DNA from: JAQUBU01 sp036677685
Lineage (GTDB): Bacteria; Bacillota; Syntrophomonadia; Syntrophomonadales; Syntrophomonadaceae
Assembly (NCBI GenBank): GCA_036677685.1
Contig: JAVBWA010000039.1
Location: 6,632 to 70,631, forward strand
Direction of reading: 5' to 3'
Length of the DNA: 64,000 nt
In this document: positions 1 through 8,533 of the stretch, in pieces
How positions within the stretch are numbered: position 1 is the first letter of the stretch
Layout: every line of letters starts with the position of its first letter
Program-made: the position numbers and the translations under genes
Notes under the pieces: generated by a model
Databases searched by the model: none
Seen by the model: only the letters and a program-made list of their open reading frames with translations
Told to the model about the DNA's origin: nothing

Positions 1-245
1 ATTATCTGACCGGACAAAAAGGAATTTTGCCCTACCGTTTGGTCTTCTGCCTCTGTGCTTTTATCGGGGCCGGTTTAAAGCTTGGCTTGGTTTGGGATAT
101 AGCCGATACCTTCAATGGTGCAATGGCTATTCCGAATTTAATTGCCCTTTTGGCCTTATCGGGGGTAATCGCTTCGGAAACCAAGGATTTCAGCCGGATT
201 CGCATAAAAGAAAAAGCAGAGAATGAAGTATTAAAGCAAGCCTAG
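1..245 (+). CDS. Alanine/glycine:cation symporter (AGCS family), C-terminal end, truncated by window edge
   Basis: The reading frame is open from the left edge and stops at 243-245, so only about the last 80 residues are present. They contain two hydrophobic segments and the stretch WDIADTFNGAMAIPNLIALL, which resembles the last membrane helix of sodium/proton-coupled alanine or glycine symporters of the AGCS family. The hydrophilic tail rich in Lys/Glu is also usual for that family. The gene is followed by a strong hairpin terminator at about 298. Family assignment rests on a short fragment, so the exact substrate is open. Confidence 0.7.
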   Translation, partial: YLTGQKGILPYRLVFCLCAFIGAGLKLGLVWDIADTFNGAMAIPNLIALLALSGVIASETKDFSRIRIKEKAENEVLKQA

Positions 246-297
246 TTATCCTGATTAAAATTTGTCTATTCTCACTTATAATAATTCTTAATTAATA

Positions 298-330
298 GCC
301 CGGGCATACCGCCCGGGTTGATTTCTTTTA
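298..330 (+). terminator. Rho-independent terminator after the symporter gene
   Basis: A perfect 7-bp GC stem, CCCGGGC (299-305) and GCCCGGG (311-317), with a 5-nt loop is followed by TTGATTTCTTTT. It lies 54 nt after the symporter stop codon. Confidence 0.85.
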
Positions 331-416
331 TCTCGGATTGAAGTCTATATGCCATCCCCTATAGCTTCGTGTGCAAATGTTATCTAAGTATCATTGGACC
401 GATTATCAGTATTGAA

Positions 417-452
417 AAGGGACCTAGACCATTATACGGTCTAGGTCCTTTA
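417..452. terminator. Bidirectional hairpin terminator between convergent genes
   Basis: An 11-bp perfect stem, GGACCTAGACC (420-430) and GGTCTAGGTCC (438-448), has a 7-nt loop. A short T run follows on the plus strand and CCTTTTC follows on the minus strand. It could end transcription of the FIST/GGDEF gene arriving from the right as well as backing up the first terminator. Confidence 0.75.
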
Positions 453-709
453 AGCTCTTCAAGTACTTATGGCAAAACATTAACCTAATATGTTGCCAGT
501 CCTCTGATTGCGGCACGACATGATTTTTCTATGTATTTTGAGATATATTTTTTAAAAGTTAAAGATTATTTTTCTTGTTTGGCAAAAAATTATGGTTAAA
601 ACGTGGCCAAAAGACCCGCAGGCATAAAACGTCTGTGAAAAAATATTCCTGCCTGGAGTCGGAAATGGCTTTTCATAAGGGCTGCTAAGCATCAGGAACA
701 AACAAGAAA
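453..709. other. Gene-free spacer
   Basis: AT-rich sequence between the bidirectional hairpin and the stop codon of the large minus-strand signalling gene. I see no open frame with a ribosome site, no repeat copy and no further hairpin. Confidence 0.5.
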
Positions 710-3700
710 CTAATCAAGGAAGTCATACAAAACTAATTTGGGGTCAAACTGGGTTCCCCCACACCGCCTGATTTCGGCCAATGCCGTTTCCTTGCTCATA
801 GCTTGTTTATACGGCCGGCCATTGGTAATAACATCATAAGCATCTGTAATTGCAATGATTCTTGATATAAGCGGGATTTTGTTCCCTTTCAGCCCAAGGG
901 GATAGCCGCTGCCATCCCACCATTCATGATGATGTAAAATAGCTTCAGCTACTGAAGATAGTTCAGGGGAACTGAGGGCAATACGGTAACCTGTCTCGGG
1001 ATGCCCCTTAATAGTTTCCCATTCTTCAGGAGTCAGCTTACCAGGCTTATCAAGAATGCTGTTAGGTATAGCAATTTTACCAATATCATGCAAAGCAGCC
1101 AGGAGCTTTAATTCGTCCAGTTCACTATCAGTTAGATTAAGGGCTTTTCCCATTTTATAGGCCATTGCTTGTAATCGTTGACAATGATCTTTGGTTTCGT
1201 GGCTTTTTTCCCAGAGCGCTTTTTCCAGGGTTTTTATAAATGAGCTGCGTGTGCTTCTGCTTTCCAGGAGTTTATTACGATACATATTTTCCTCAGCCTC
1301 TTTAATAACGTCTTTTATATCTTGGTCAAGGCTAGTCTGAACTGCCATGCCCAGTGAAATGTTAACTTTTGTTGCCAGGCTGTCAATTTCTATAAAAGAA
1401 TTACTTATCCTTTTATATACTCTCATTGTTGATGAGCTGTCACAATTAGGTAAAAGAATGATAAATTCGTCTCCACCCCAGCGGGAAATAATATCTTCAT
1501 GGCGGCAAGATTTTCTTAGTATTTCGGCTGCTTGTTTTATAACCTTGTCACCTTCCAGATGACCTAACGCATCATTTACTAATTTAAGCCCGTTTACATC
1601 TCCGATAATCAAACCAATCGGCAATTGCCGGCTGGTGGAAATGCGGTTGAGTTCTTCTTCGAAAAAGGTACGATTATAAAGACCGGTTAGCTTATCATGG
1701 TAGCTCAAGTATCTAATATCTTCTTCGGCTTGTTTGCGTTCACTTATATCTACGGAAATTCCGACATAGAATAAGGTTTCGCCAGATTTATTTTTTACCG
1801 GGACAATGCTTGTACTATGCCAATACCAGCTTCCATCCCGGTGTTTTATTCGAAATTCAATTCCCTTTTGGGCTTCACCTGTAGCTACAAGTGTGTTGAA
1901 AAAACTCTTACACGCCTGAAAATCATCGGGATGAACAAATGATTGAAAGGTACATCCCTTTATCTCGTCTGCTTCATAACCCATAGCTTCTTTGCAGCCA
2001 TTGGATACAAAGGTAAATCTTCCATTTGGGGAAATAGAATAAACCATACCATTAGCATTTTCCATAATGACCCGCAACTCCGCCTCGCTCTTGCGCAGCC
2101 GCTCTTCCATGAGCCGCTGGTCGGTAATGTCCGTTCCTGTTCCGATAGCATGGGTACCTAAACCATCTTGGTCACCGATATGAGTAATCGTCCAGCTTAT
2201 TAATCTCCGCTTGCCTTCTTTAGTAACCCAGCAATTCTCAAGCTTATACCTGAATCCGGGGGTTTTCCAATCGGTTTTCTCCTTATCGAATAAAGCCTTA
2301 GTATCGTCTACATCCTCCGGGCTGTGTACTACTTCCCAAATATATCTGCCTTTTACATCATTCAGGTTATATCCGGTAACCTGTTCACACATCTTGTTAA
2401 ACAGTACAATACGGCCTAGTTGGTCACAAACGGCAATTAAGCTCCCGGCGGTATCCAGCAAAACAGCATTGAAATTCCGTTCTTCCTGCAATTGAAGTTC
2501 AGTTTTTTTAAGCCTGGTGATATCTTTGCAAGCAAACAATAGATGAGGCTTTTGGTTCATTTCTATGGTCTCAGCTGAAACCAGATAAAGCCGAATCTCA
2601 CCGGGTTTTGTGCGGAATGGTATCTCAAGGTTTTGTATGCTTCCTTGTTCTCTGATGTCCTTTATTAAAAGGTCGCGTTCGTCTGATATAACCCAAATTC
2701 CTAATTCATATACGGTTCGCCCAATAACTTCATGACGCTCATAACCCGAATAACTTAACCAGGCATCATTTACTTCGATATAGCGTCCTTCATCAATGGT
2801 TGTTATGCTAAGTGGATCAGGATTGGAGTGAAATGCTTTAGAAAAGCGTTCTTCAGATAAATGCAAAGCCTGGTTAGCTTCCTCCAGTTCACTGGTTCTT
2901 TCGTTTAACTCACTGGTTACTGCATTTATTAAATGGGTCAATGTTTTTAATACTTCCGCGCTTTTATCTGCAACATAGTCCTTTGTGGAGGGAACGTCTT
3001 TATCCGTATCTTTATGATATACCTCGGGTTTAGGTAATGAATTAGGTTTAAGGCCATTGGATTCAGACAATGCCAGCATAGTCATGGTAGCGTTAAGAAA
3101 TTGATTGCAGTTATCCGCGTGGTAGAACTCGCCGCTGGTAAAAAAGCCTGAAGTAGGAGCAATATCCTGGAATGGCAGGGTTTCAATCTGAGCATATGGT
3201 TGGAGGAAACTTCTTCGGGATGCACAGGAGTATATAAATATACTATCGAGAGGTTGTTGTTTAAATAATTGCATAAGTTCTTTTACTTTTTCCAGAATAA
3301 TATCAAAATGTCCATAGCTAAAGCGTACTTTGTCACCTTCAGCCATATCGCCAAAAAAGCCTATTGAATCATCATCGTATCTTGTGGATGGCGTTCTGGC
3401 AATCTCAATACCATTTCTGCATATTATCAGCGGGAATTCAACTGTATCCATAATGTTTAAAGCTCTATCATTACCCAGGTATTTACGAAAAACTTGGAAT
3501 GCTGGTATGTTATCAATGGTATAAAGCCGCGAATCTTCCGCTCTGGTTATAGTCATTTCCTTACCTATAGGCTGCCAGCCAAGATGACTCTGACATATAA
3601 CTTTTAAACAGTCGCTCTCAATACTTACGCCGACAACGCCAGAATCGGTAACAGTCTCATTGCAGAATACAAAATAATCTTGATCTGATAAATTATTTCC

Positions 3701-4195
3701 TGCAATGCCTCCACATATTGGCACACCAGAACTTACTGACTGGACACCCTGCAATAAATGACTACCGTTCATATATAATGCAGTCGAAAATAGAATTAAA
3801 ACTTTTGTTTTATTTCCATTTAACATAGTTGCAATTGTTTTTCCCAATTCATAAGCGTTTGCATCACTTGTTTCGGCAAATGCAACTTTTATCTTGCTAT
3901 GATTAAAAACAGAAAAAGATAGAACGGTTTTTAATCCGCTTACCAAACCGTTCATGATCTCTCCATTAGTGGTTGTTCCAATGATTTGAACACCGGGTAC
4001 TAGCTCTCGAATCTCTTTACATAGATTTTTTATATAGTTTTCTTCACAAATACCTGTAAAAACCTGCACCAGAATTGCACGATTGCTGCTGCCCAACAAC
4101 ACTTCTTTATTGTCTATTACATACTTCTTCAAACTCTCGTAATCTTCGTAATATGTATTGATTGTATGCAAAATGATGCCTCCAATGCTTGTCAT
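710..4195 (-). CDS. FIST sensor - three PAS - GGDEF - HD-GYP cyclic-di-GMP signalling protein
   Basis: A 1161-residue soluble protein predicted to make and/or degrade cyclic di-GMP under control of a ligand sensor. FIST_N lies at about 35-230 and FIST_C at about 235-370, followed by a short coiled coil (410-450). PAS domains lie at about 455-565, 580-695 and 705-825. The GGDEF domain (830-965) keeps the exact motif RWGGDEF (905-911) and an inhibitory-site RHED at 898-901. The C-terminal HD-GYP domain keeps LHDIGK (HD at 1036-1037) and HHHEWWDGSGYP. Both opposing enzyme activities therefore look intact. The ATG at 4195 lacks a clear ribosome site. A TTG at 4171 (residue 9) is preceded by GGAGG at 7 nt and may be the true start. 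FIST domains are thought to bind small ligands such as amino acids; the ligand here is unknown. It stands alone, not in an operon. Confidence 0.92.
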   Translation of the reverse strand: MTSIGGIILHTINTYYEDYESLKKYVIDNKEVLLGSSNRAILVQVFTGICEENYIKNLCKEIRELVPGVQIIGTTTNGEIMNGLVSGLKTVLSFSVFNHSKIKVAFAETSDANAYELGKTIATMLNGNKTKVLILFSTALYMNGSHLLQGVQSVSSGVPICGGIAGNNLSDQDYFVFCNETVTDSGVVGVSIESDCLKVICQSHLGWQPIGKEMTITRAEDSRLYTIDNIPAFQVFRKYLGNDRALNIMDTVEFPLIICRNGIEIARTPSTRYDDDSIGFFGDMAEGDKVRFSYGHFDIILEKVKELMQLFKQQPLDSIFIYSCASRRSFLQPYAQIETLPFQDIAPTSGFFTSGEFYHADNCNQFLNATMTMLALSESNGLKPNSLPKPEVYHKDTDKDVPSTKDYVADKSAEVLKTLTHLINAVTSELNERTSELEEANQALHLSEERFSKAFHSNPDPLSITTIDEGRYIEVNDAWLSYSGYERHEVIGRTVYELGIWVISDERDLLIKDIREQGSIQNLEIPFRTKPGEIRLYLVSAETIEMNQKPHLLFACKDITRLKKTELQLQEERNFNAVLLDTAGSLIAVCDQLGRIVLFNKMCEQVTGYNLNDVKGRYIWEVVHSPEDVDDTKALFDKEKTDWKTPGFRYKLENCWVTKEGKRRLISWTITHIGDQDGLGTHAIGTGTDITDQRLMEERLRKSEAELRVIMENANGMVYSISPNGRFTFVSNGCKEAMGYEADEIKGCTFQSFVHPDDFQACKSFFNTLVATGEAQKGIEFRIKHRDGSWYWHSTSIVPVKNKSGETLFYVGISVDISERKQAEEDIRYLSYHDKLTGLYNRTFFEEELNRISTSRQLPIGLIIGDVNGLKLVNDALGHLEGDKVIKQAAEILRKSCRHEDIISRWGGDEFIILLPNCDSSSTMRVYKRISNSFIEIDSLATKVNISLGMAVQTSLDQDIKDVIKEAEENMYRNKLLESRSTRSSFIKTLEKALWEKSHETKDHCQRLQAMAYKMGKALNLTDSELDELKLLAALHDIGKIAIPNSILDKPGKLTPEEWETIKGHPETGYRIALSSPELSSVAEAILHHHEWWDGSGYPLGLKGNKIPLISRIIAITDAYDVITNGRPYKQAMSKETALAEIRRCGGTQFDPKLVLYDFLD

Positions 4196-4428
4196 TAGAA
4201 AACGACCAATAAAATATGATTAGTAATTACCGGCAAATTAGCGAGCAGTTGTAAGACAATATTGTTTTTATTATGTGTTTTAATTTAAAGCTAAGGCGGA
4301 GGGGAGATTAAATCAATCGAATTGTTAGAAGACTTTTTCACCTTCAAGTTTTCCTTCCCTTATTTATCGGATATGTGGTACATAATGGCGGCTATCTCAA
4401 GTCTGGACTGAGTTTTATCGGACTACTT

Positions 4429-5478
4429 CTAGCGCAATATAAGGATATTATTTACTACCGGTCGTTCCTTGCCGTCGGATGGGCGGTTCAAGATTTCCCC
4501 CTTATAATACATAGCACTTGATCCTCCCCCGTCCAGATTATAAGCATCCTTCACGCCTAATTCCAAGAGTTTGTCCTGCAGTCTTTCCAGGGTAACACCC
4601 AAACTCCAATCATCTTGTCTACCGTCAACTACAATCATTATCAGGTCGTCATTGGCATACTTGCCTATTATAGTTCTGGGCTGTTTGGTTACTTGCCATT
4701 TTTTCGAAATTGATAGTTTCTGGCCTTCTTTTAGCAATACCGGTTCAAAGCTCACCCCCTGATAGGGATCAAGAGACAGTATATCCTCCTGGCTCTGGGG
4801 AACAGTTCCAATAACCTGCCCATTTTTATTAATTCCGGTAAAAAAAAGATCACCGGGATAACCATTAAAAGGCTCCACCAATTTCCCGTCTATAACTGTA
4901 TTCCCTATCAACTGGGCGTATTTAACCCCATTTCTGTCTTCCGAATAAAACCCACCGCCGTTTATCGCCAAAATGGCATGGTATCTTTTTGCGGCACTGG
5001 AGGTAGTCTCCAGTTTCCCCAATGTGTCCCTGGCTAGAGCAACCCTGAAAGCAGTAGGGTCAAATAGTTTTATTTTAGCAATACATCCCTTGTAGCCCAG
5101 TTCGTCCAGGTTGAAAATTTTAATCTCTGTATAATCGCTGAGACATGCATACTTGGCTGGACCAAGAATTTTTAAAATCTTTTGTTCGTAGATATCGTCG
5201 GACATATGTTTTTGATCAGAACTAACACCGGCAAGTTCAGTTATCTTTTCATCCTGTTGAACAAAAACCTGCTTTTGCTTTTGAATAGTAGTAGTTATCT
5301 CAAAAATTGCATTTCCCATGGTCTCGGTATCATGTTTAAGCACTTTAATTTCGTTCTTGACGCTCGCGGTGGGAATAATCAATGGCTGCGCCGCTGTCGG
5401 GAGATCCCTGACTACTAATAAGAGCGCCAGCAAAGGAGCCAGCAGGAACAGCAGAAAAATACTAGTTTTCTGCATCAT
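4429..5478 (-). CDS. Phosphodiester glycosidase (NAGPA-type) family protein, exported or membrane anchored
   Basis: 349 residues. An N-terminal hydrophobic segment (5-23) is a signal peptide or anchor, followed by a helical linker (40-110). From about 120 to the end the sequence matches the phosphodiester-glycosidase/NAGPA family, with INGGGF at 172-177, VVDGRQDDWS near 285 and NLDGGGSSAM at 314-323. Members cleave sugar phosphodiester bonds or remodel exopolysaccharide and wall polymers outside the cell; the substrate here is not evident. ATG at 5478 is preceded by AGGAGG with 7-nt spacing. It overlaps the upstream coiled-coil gene by 17 nt, so the two are translationally coupled and probably act together at the envelope. 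Confidence 0.85.
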   Translation of the reverse strand: MMQKTSIFLLFLLAPLLALLLVVRDLPTAAQPLIIPTASVKNEIKVLKHDTETMGNAIFEITTTIQKQKQVFVQQDEKITELAGVSSDQKHMSDDIYEQKILKILGPAKYACLSDYTEIKIFNLDELGYKGCIAKIKLFDPTAFRVALARDTLGKLETTSSAAKRYHAILAINGGGFYSEDRNGVKYAQLIGNTVIDGKLVEPFNGYPGDLFFTGINKNGQVIGTVPQSQEDILSLDPYQGVSFEPVLLKEGQKLSISKKWQVTKQPRTIIGKYANDDLIMIVVDGRQDDWSLGVTLERLQDKLLELGVKDAYNLDGGGSSAMYYKGEILNRPSDGKERPVVNNILILR

Positions 5479-5884
5479 GGGGGGCCTCCTGTAAAATTTC
5501 CAAACTTTTTTCCAGTTGCTTTAGCTGGTTTTCCAGGTTTAATAACTTTTCATCTATCCTGGATTGAACATCAGATGTATTGGAAATAACCATTCCCGCA
5601 TCTTCCATACTGGCACGCAAATTCCTGGTTTCACTGCTCAGGATGGTAATATCTTCTTTTATATCCTTTATATTTATGGCATTTTCTTGCCGGATATTAT
5701 CTATGGAAGTATCCAGATAGTTTTTCGCATATATGTAAGCATAATAGACTATCCCAATCCATAACCCGACTAAAACAGCAAATATTAGTATATTGGTTTT
5801 TAGTTTTTTGTTATTGTTAGCGGTATTTTCGTGGAAATTGCGGCGCTGCTCTTCAGAATTAATTTCATCGGCATATTGATTCAT
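5462..5884 (-). CDS. Single-pass membrane protein with coiled coil
   Basis: 140 residues. A charged N-terminus (1-28) is followed by one membrane helix (about 30-53) and then a long heptad-like region rich in Leu, Glu and Lys to the end. I do not recognise a named family. The start at 5884 has AGGAG eight nt upstream. The gene is first in a two-gene operon and overlaps the glycosidase gene. Its helical tail resembles the linker at the N-terminus of that partner, so the two may form an envelope complex (inference). Confidence 0.75.
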   Translation of the reverse strand: MNQYADEINSEEQRRNFHENTANNNKKLKTNILIFAVLVGLWIGIVYYAYIYAKNYLDTSIDNIRQENAINIKDIKEDITILSSETRNLRASMEDAGMVISNTSDVQSRIDEKLLNLENQLKQLEKSLEILQEAPHDAEN

Positions 5885-6130
5885 TATCTCACTCCTTTGC
5901 TTGAATAACCGTTTAAAATAATAACGGGAGTATTAAAGTAATATTATTAACTTCTACAAAAAAGAAGATAGTTCCTGCCAAAATGATATATTTGGACTTT
6001 CTGTTCAGAAACGGCAATTAAACCGGCAGCATCCAAGAAAAGAGCATTAAAATCGAATCTTTTATTTCAAACAATAAAAGTGCTATAAAATTCTAACAGG
6101 AAAAAGTATTGTGAAAAGCGAATCCTCCTG

Positions 6131-6317
6131 TAACGAGGTGATATATATCCCCCGCTTCTTTAAGCGTTCGGGTTCCTATTAATAAAAAGGCGGCGGGTTC
6201 CAATCCCACGCCTCGTTGCAGCGGTCTGTTGCCCCCTATGGGGACCACTTATATTGATTCCCTTCGGGAATGATTAAATTGTGAAGAAATTGCTCCGCAG
6301 TTTCTTCCGATGCTTAA
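6131..6317 (-). repeat. Dispersed structured repeat, copy 1 (long variant)
   Basis: Read on the minus strand it runs from the TAAGCATCGGAAG end (near 6317) to the closing CCTCGTTA end (near 6132). It carries the family core GCTGCAACGAGGCG and the internal hairpin CGCTT-AAAG-AAGCG. Compared with most copies it has an extra segment of about 50 nt between the 5' hairpin and the core, containing ATTCCC-GAA-GGGAAT and a second GC hairpin. Only copy 2 shares this insert. It fills most of the 472-nt gap between the divergent coiled-coil and hydrolase genes. Confidence 0.8.
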
Positions 6318-6356
6318 AGACCTTTGTTATAGAAAAATATCATCGGAGGTAATTAA

Positions 6357-7295
6357 TTGGAACAGCAATTAGTATTAAAAGGTCCAAACGCAGTTCGGAA
6401 GAGTAAACGCAACTATGTGATTATACCATTGTTAATTATATTGCTGGCCGCCGGGGGTGTTTTTGGCATCGCAGGTTATATCGGTTGGAATTTGACCCAT
6501 CCGGAGAGGCTCGCTATAAGCAAAGATCCCAAATCGGTGGGACTGCCTTTTGAAAATGTTGAATTCTCCAGCCGGGATGATTCCCTGAAGCTGAAAGGTT
6601 GGCTAATACCGGCGCAAAACAGTGATAAAACCATAATTTTTGCCCATGGCTACCGCCGCAATCGGGCAGATGATTCCATCCTCATGCTGAATTTAGCCCG
6701 GGATATGGTGAATAGAGGTTATAATGTGCTCTTGTTTGATTTTAGAAACAGCGGTGAATCGGAAGGAAATTTAACTACGATAGGTCAAATGGAGGTGCGG
6801 GATTTACTGGGTGCCGTTGATTATGTCAAGAGCAAGCCTGAAATTAGCCGGAAGGTCGTCCTCCTGGGCTTTTCTATGGGAGCCACTGCTTCTCTGCTGG
6901 CTGGAGCGCGTGATCCGGAAGTGGATGCGGTTATCGCAGATGCTCCCTTTGCCGATATGCGGACTTATCTGAAAGAGAACCTCAGCGTTTGGTCCGGTTT
7001 GCCTTCGTTTCCTTTTAATCAGGCATTTTTTATGGTTGTGCCCTTGCTAACCGGACTTGACGTTGACCAGGTAAGTCCCGTTCATGAAATAGCACAGTTT
7101 AAAGGCCGTCCGGTCTTGTTGATCCATGGAACCGCCGATCGCAAGATACCGATAAGCAATAGTGAGAGCCTTTTAGAGGCCTATCCTCAAGCCCGGCTTC
7201 TAAAAGTTCCGGGTTCCGACCATTGTGACAGCTACCATGATCATCCCGATTTGTACCTGAAAAACCTTGAACAATTCCTGGCTAAAGTTAGTTAG
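6357..7295 (+). CDS. Membrane-anchored alpha/beta hydrolase
   Basis: 312 residues with a basic N-terminus and one membrane helix (about 20-44), then a complete alpha/beta-hydrolase domain. The HGYRRNR oxyanion-type loop is near 98, the nucleophile elbow GFSMG at 171-175 (Ser173), the acid HGTAD at 257-261 (Asp261) and the base His289 in GSDH. Family members are esterases, thioesterases or peptidases; the substrate cannot be read from sequence. The start is TTG with GGAGGT six nt upstream. A decayed second copy of this gene lies at 11265-11524. Confidence 0.88.
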   Translation: MEQQLVLKGPNAVRKSKRNYVIIPLLIILLAAGGVFGIAGYIGWNLTHPERLAISKDPKSVGLPFENVEFSSRDDSLKLKGWLIPAQNSDKTIIFAHGYRRNRADDSILMLNLARDMVNRGYNVLLFDFRNSGESEGNLTTIGQMEVRDLLGAVDYVKSKPEISRKVVLLGFSMGATASLLAGARDPEVDAVIADAPFADMRTYLKENLSVWSGLPSFPFNQAFFMVVPLLTGLDVDQVSPVHEIAQFKGRPVLLIHGTADRKIPISNSESLLEAYPQARLLKVPGSDHCDSYHDHPDLYLKNLEQFLAKVS

Positions 7296-7330
7296 ATAAG
7301 CCCTCAATCCATCAACCTCAGCTGATTCTG

Positions 7331-8473
7331 TCAATTTGGAAGAAGAACTCGAATTTTATTATGAAGACAGCTATTTTGAGCAAAGTTCAGGAGTCTTTGT
7401 TTTAAAACGGGTGTAATTTCTTGGCCTTGCGAAAGAAGAACCAAACCGTTGTTATCTTGAAGATCATCAAGTAATATCATCCCAATCGATATATCATTAA
7501 GACTAATATGCTTGACTCCTGCTCCTTCCTCCAACAATTTTTTAATGCCTTTAACTTCATAAATGAAAGCAGAGAAAACATCTGGATCATAATTTTCTTT
7601 GTTATTTTCCATATGTTCCAAAGTATAGACAATCGACCAGGTTTTTTTCATGAGAGAGTTAAAATCCAGAATTACCTTGAGGATATGTCCCAGCAAGGGA
7701 ATATCGTGTCCTTCATGAATTTCTTTACAATTACCGCTTTTCATTTGATATCCAACGGCTTCAGCTATATTCTCCAAGCGGGGAATGTTAGCCAGAAGAT
7801 TTCTTGCCGTAGAAGGGTGCGAATAAAACATTTGCTCTTCATCCGGAGACAGAGGATTCCCGGAGTCTATTTTCTGCAGGATATTTTCCGGAATGGTAAT
7901 TATACCAATGGGTGACAGCATTAAAGCTAAATCAACTTCCCAGAGGTTCTGTACTTTAAGGCGTAAAGCAATATTTTTAGCCAGGATTCGCAGTCGGGAG
8001 AGCTGATTGAATTCTTTAGGCTTGGATATGGACAAAATATCAATAAGTAATTTTATACTTCCTTTTAATGTCTGTTCCAGGAGTTCCCGTTCGGAGCATA
8101 TTAGTCGATATTGCTCCAGAGCGGTGTTTATAACAGGCAGGAAATCGTTTATCGGACAGGGCTTGGTCATGAAACGATATATATTTCCCTGGTTTACTGC
8201 ATTTATGGCCATATCGATATCTGCATACCCTGTTAACATGATCCTTACCGTATCAGGTGCCAGTTCTTTGACTTTTTCAAGAAAGCAAATCCCATCTTCA
8301 CCGGGCATTTTAAAGTCTGATACAACCACCGCAAAAGGACCATATTTTTCCATAACAATCAGTCCGTCTTCGGCATTATTGGCTGTATAAAGATCAAGCC
8401 GTAAAGCTAATTGTCTTCTAAAGGAAGCTAGAATATTTTCGTCATCATCAACCATTAATATTTTTTTGTTCAT
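7331..8473 (-). CDS. Response regulator: receiver plus degenerate HD-GYP domain
   Basis: 380 residues. The N-terminal receiver (about 1-120) keeps the acidic pocket VDDDEN, the phospho-acceptor in VSDFKMPG and the TKP lysine. The rest aligns with RpfG-type HD-GYP domains, but the metal ligands are gone: the usual LHDIGK is LSPIGI and the HHE segment is VGYQMK, with no GYP. It should therefore not hydrolyse cyclic di-GMP and may bind a partner instead (inference). I chose the ATG at 8473, eight nt after AAAGGAGG, over the in-frame TTG at 8479, which lies too close to it. The histidine kinase gene ends 60 nt upstream, so the two form a likely cognate pair. Confidence 0.85.
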   Translation of the reverse strand: MNKKILMVDDDENILASFRRQLALRLDLYTANNAEDGLIVMEKYGPFAVVVSDFKMPGEDGICFLEKVKELAPDTVRIMLTGYADIDMAINAVNQGNIYRFMTKPCPINDFLPVINTALEQYRLICSERELLEQTLKGSIKLLIDILSISKPKEFNQLSRLRILAKNIALRLKVQNLWEVDLALMLSPIGIITIPENILQKIDSGNPLSPDEEQMFYSHPSTARNLLANIPRLENIAEAVGYQMKSGNCKEIHEGHDIPLLGHILKVILDFNSLMKKTWSIVYTLEHMENNKENYDPDVFSAFIYEVKGIKKLLEEGAGVKHISLNDISIGMILLDDLQDNNGLVLLSQGQEITPVLKQRLLNFAQNSCLHNKIRVLLPN

Positions 8474-8533
8474 TTGCAAAACCTCCTTTAAGCATATAGT
8501 TAGAAAATCAATTATGCAGATTTGTTCATCTAT

